Part shown: in pieces, positions 15,235 through 15,837 of the stretch
Position numbering within the stretch: the first letter of the stretch is position 1
Layout: each line of letters opens with the position of its first letter
From: an uncultured Lachnospiraceae bacterium
Lineage (GTDB): Bacteria; Bacillota; Clostridia; Lachnospirales; Lachnospiraceae
NCBI GenBank assembly: GCA_910578605.1
Contig: CAJTQG010000024.1
Span: 3,558 to 19,394, forward strand
Reading direction: 5' to 3'
DNA length: 15,837 nucleotides
Notes under the pieces: model-generated
Told to the model about the DNA's origin: nothing
What the model saw: the letters and a program-made list of their open reading frames with translations, nothing else
Database searches by the model: none
Position numbers and translations under genes: made by a program

Positions 15235-15303
15235 ATGTATTTCCCGATACATGTACTAGAAGGGACAAGCCTTGAAGAAATAATGAAAAGGAGATATTTA
15301 TGA
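15235..15303 (+). CDS. Possible 22-aa ORF coupled to the acetyltransferase remnant
   Basis: ATG 15235 opens 22 codons (MYFPIHVLEGTSLEEI and on). AAGGAG at 15218-15223 is 11 bases upstream. Its TGA (15301-15303) overlaps the ATG of the next frame as ATGA, a typical coupling arrangement. No family is recognised. Confidence 0.2.
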   Translation: MYFPIHVLEGTSLEEIMKRRYL

Positions 15304-15546
15304 ATACAGAAAAATATAAAATCATTCCCCTTCCAAAGGAACAGTGGAAAAACACAAATTGTGATCCTCCTATATCTCATTATCCAGAGGAAGGGGAGCC
15401 GGATTATTATCCGCTGCATGGATTTCAAACCTGTGATAAATTTGGAATAACAACGATGGATGGTAAAAATTTTGATGGATTTATGGGAATTTACCAAAAG
15501 CTTTCAGACGCCTGAAAAACAGAAGTTTCCTTGTCAGTGGGACTAA
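15300..15546 (+). pseudogene. GNAT acetyltransferase remnant, internally deleted and frameshifted
   Basis: A 71-codon frame (15300-15515) with a good AAGGAG 6 bases before its ATG, far shorter than a GNAT domain (about 140-170 residues). Residues 1-19 (ending YKIIPLPKEQWKNT) resemble the start of one clostridial acetyltransferase group. From about residue 33 (GEPDYYPLHGFQTCDKFGI, then DGKNFDGFMG) it matches the C-terminal part of GNAT proteins as I remember it (YYPRFGF, DGKNFxAFM). The acetyl-CoA binding core between them is missing. After the TGA at 15513-15515 a different frame reads TPEKQKFPCQWD and stops at 15544-15546; this looks like a displaced C-terminus. Family assignment is from memory. 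Confidence 0.5.
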
Positions 15547-15739
15547 TTTGTAAACCATTACTTTTTCAGAAGTTGGGCAGTCAATTAGGAATGAGACAGG
15601 TTATGCATAGGAATATTGTTTTTTGTAGAAATTAAAGGGCTATAAACTATAAGATTCAAGTTGTCTGCATTATTTTATTTATTGATATAAATTTTACAAG
15701 GGCTGTATCAATGTGGCAGATGGAAAAGCAAGTTTATAC

Positions 15740-15769
15740 TTGACAAGATAGAATGATTGTATTTATAAT
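15740..15769 (+). promoter_or_regulatory. Consensus sigma-A promoter for a gene beyond the window
   Basis: TTGACA (15740-15745), 18 bases, TATAAT (15764-15769): both boxes are perfect. Transcription would start near 15776. The stretch 15547-15739 before it shows no gene. Confidence 0.8.
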
Positions 15770-15772
15770 AAG

Positions 15773-15821
15773 CAAATAAATGAATTTATTATTTTAATAA
15801 TTTTGTTTTGAAATTTATTTG
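15773..15821 (+). promoter_or_regulatory. Structured AT-rich leader with overlapping palindromes at the transcription start
   Basis: An outer 9-bp stem pairs CAAATAAAT (15773-15781) with ATTTATTTG (15813-15821). An inner stem pairs TTATTA (15786-15791) with TAATAA (15795-15800). A competing DNA palindrome, AATAAAT-GA-ATTTATT (15775-15790), covers the predicted transcription start and is operator-like. Confidence 0.45.
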
Positions 15822-15823
15822 TT

Positions 15824-15829
15824 GGAGGA
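15824..15829 (+). promoter_or_regulatory. Ribosome binding site of a gene starting after the window end
   Basis: GGAGGA at 15824-15829 is followed by TTTTGTAC to the window end with no start codon, so the start should come at or just after 15838. Together with the promoter at 15740-15769 it implies a + strand gene there. Confidence 0.65.
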
Positions 15830-15837
15830 TTTTGTAC

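Noticed and set aside
1..15837. CRISPR array, IS element, phage genes, tRNA or rRNA
   Set aside because: No regularly spaced repeats, transposase or integrase motifs, or cloverleaf or rRNA sequence were seen on either strand.

Overview
The window reads as a low-GC Firmicutes chromosome, most likely a Lachnospiraceae or related gut Clostridia. The basis is AT-rich spacers, strong AAGGAG ribosome binding sites, a hybrid histidine kinase with two receivers, meso-diaminopimelate dehydrogenase, a CarD-family regulator and a three-domain aminopeptidase P. All convincing genes are on the + strand. I saw no tRNA, rRNA, IS element, phage gene or CRISPR array.

Layout: (1) 1-3222 is a membrane-bound hybrid sensor kinase, cut at its 5' end by the window edge. 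(2) 3393-5075 is a methyl-accepting chemotaxis protein, followed by a terminator at 5107-5159. (3) 5321-6223 is thioredoxin reductase (trxB) behind a promoter with an adjoining 16-bp perfect palindrome. (4) 6293-7279 is meso-DAP dehydrogenase (ddh), for lysine and cell-wall precursor synthesis. (5) 7280-7530 is a structured leader: promoter-like elements, a 15-codon reading frame that ends on the first stem of an intrinsic terminator, a second inverted repeat, then the CarD-family gene (7531-8043). (6) 8075-14934 is a closely packed run: aminopeptidase P, an RsmB/RsmF-type rRNA m5C methyltransferase, an uncharacterised radical SAM protein (COG1313/PflX type), a candidate 28-aa small protein, an alpha/beta hydrolase, and an RlmD/RlmCD-type 23S rRNA m5U methyltransferase. 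(7) 14935-15837 is mostly non-coding. It holds a broken GNAT acetyltransferase remnant (15300-15546). At the extreme end it has a consensus promoter, a palindrome, a stem and a ribosome binding site for a gene that must start just past the window.

The known genes are largely housekeeping: sensing and taxis, redox, lysine/DAP synthesis, dipeptide processing, rRNA modification. I did not find an obvious new multi-gene defence or biosynthetic system. The most interesting unexplained signals are the attenuator-like leader of the CarD-family gene, the small ORF bridging the radical SAM and hydrolase genes with overlaps at both ends, a 27-bp tandem duplication at the radical SAM start, the hairpin over the methyltransferase start, and the operator-like palindromes beside the trxB promoter and the window-end promoter. 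Residue numbers are counted by hand and could be off by one or two.
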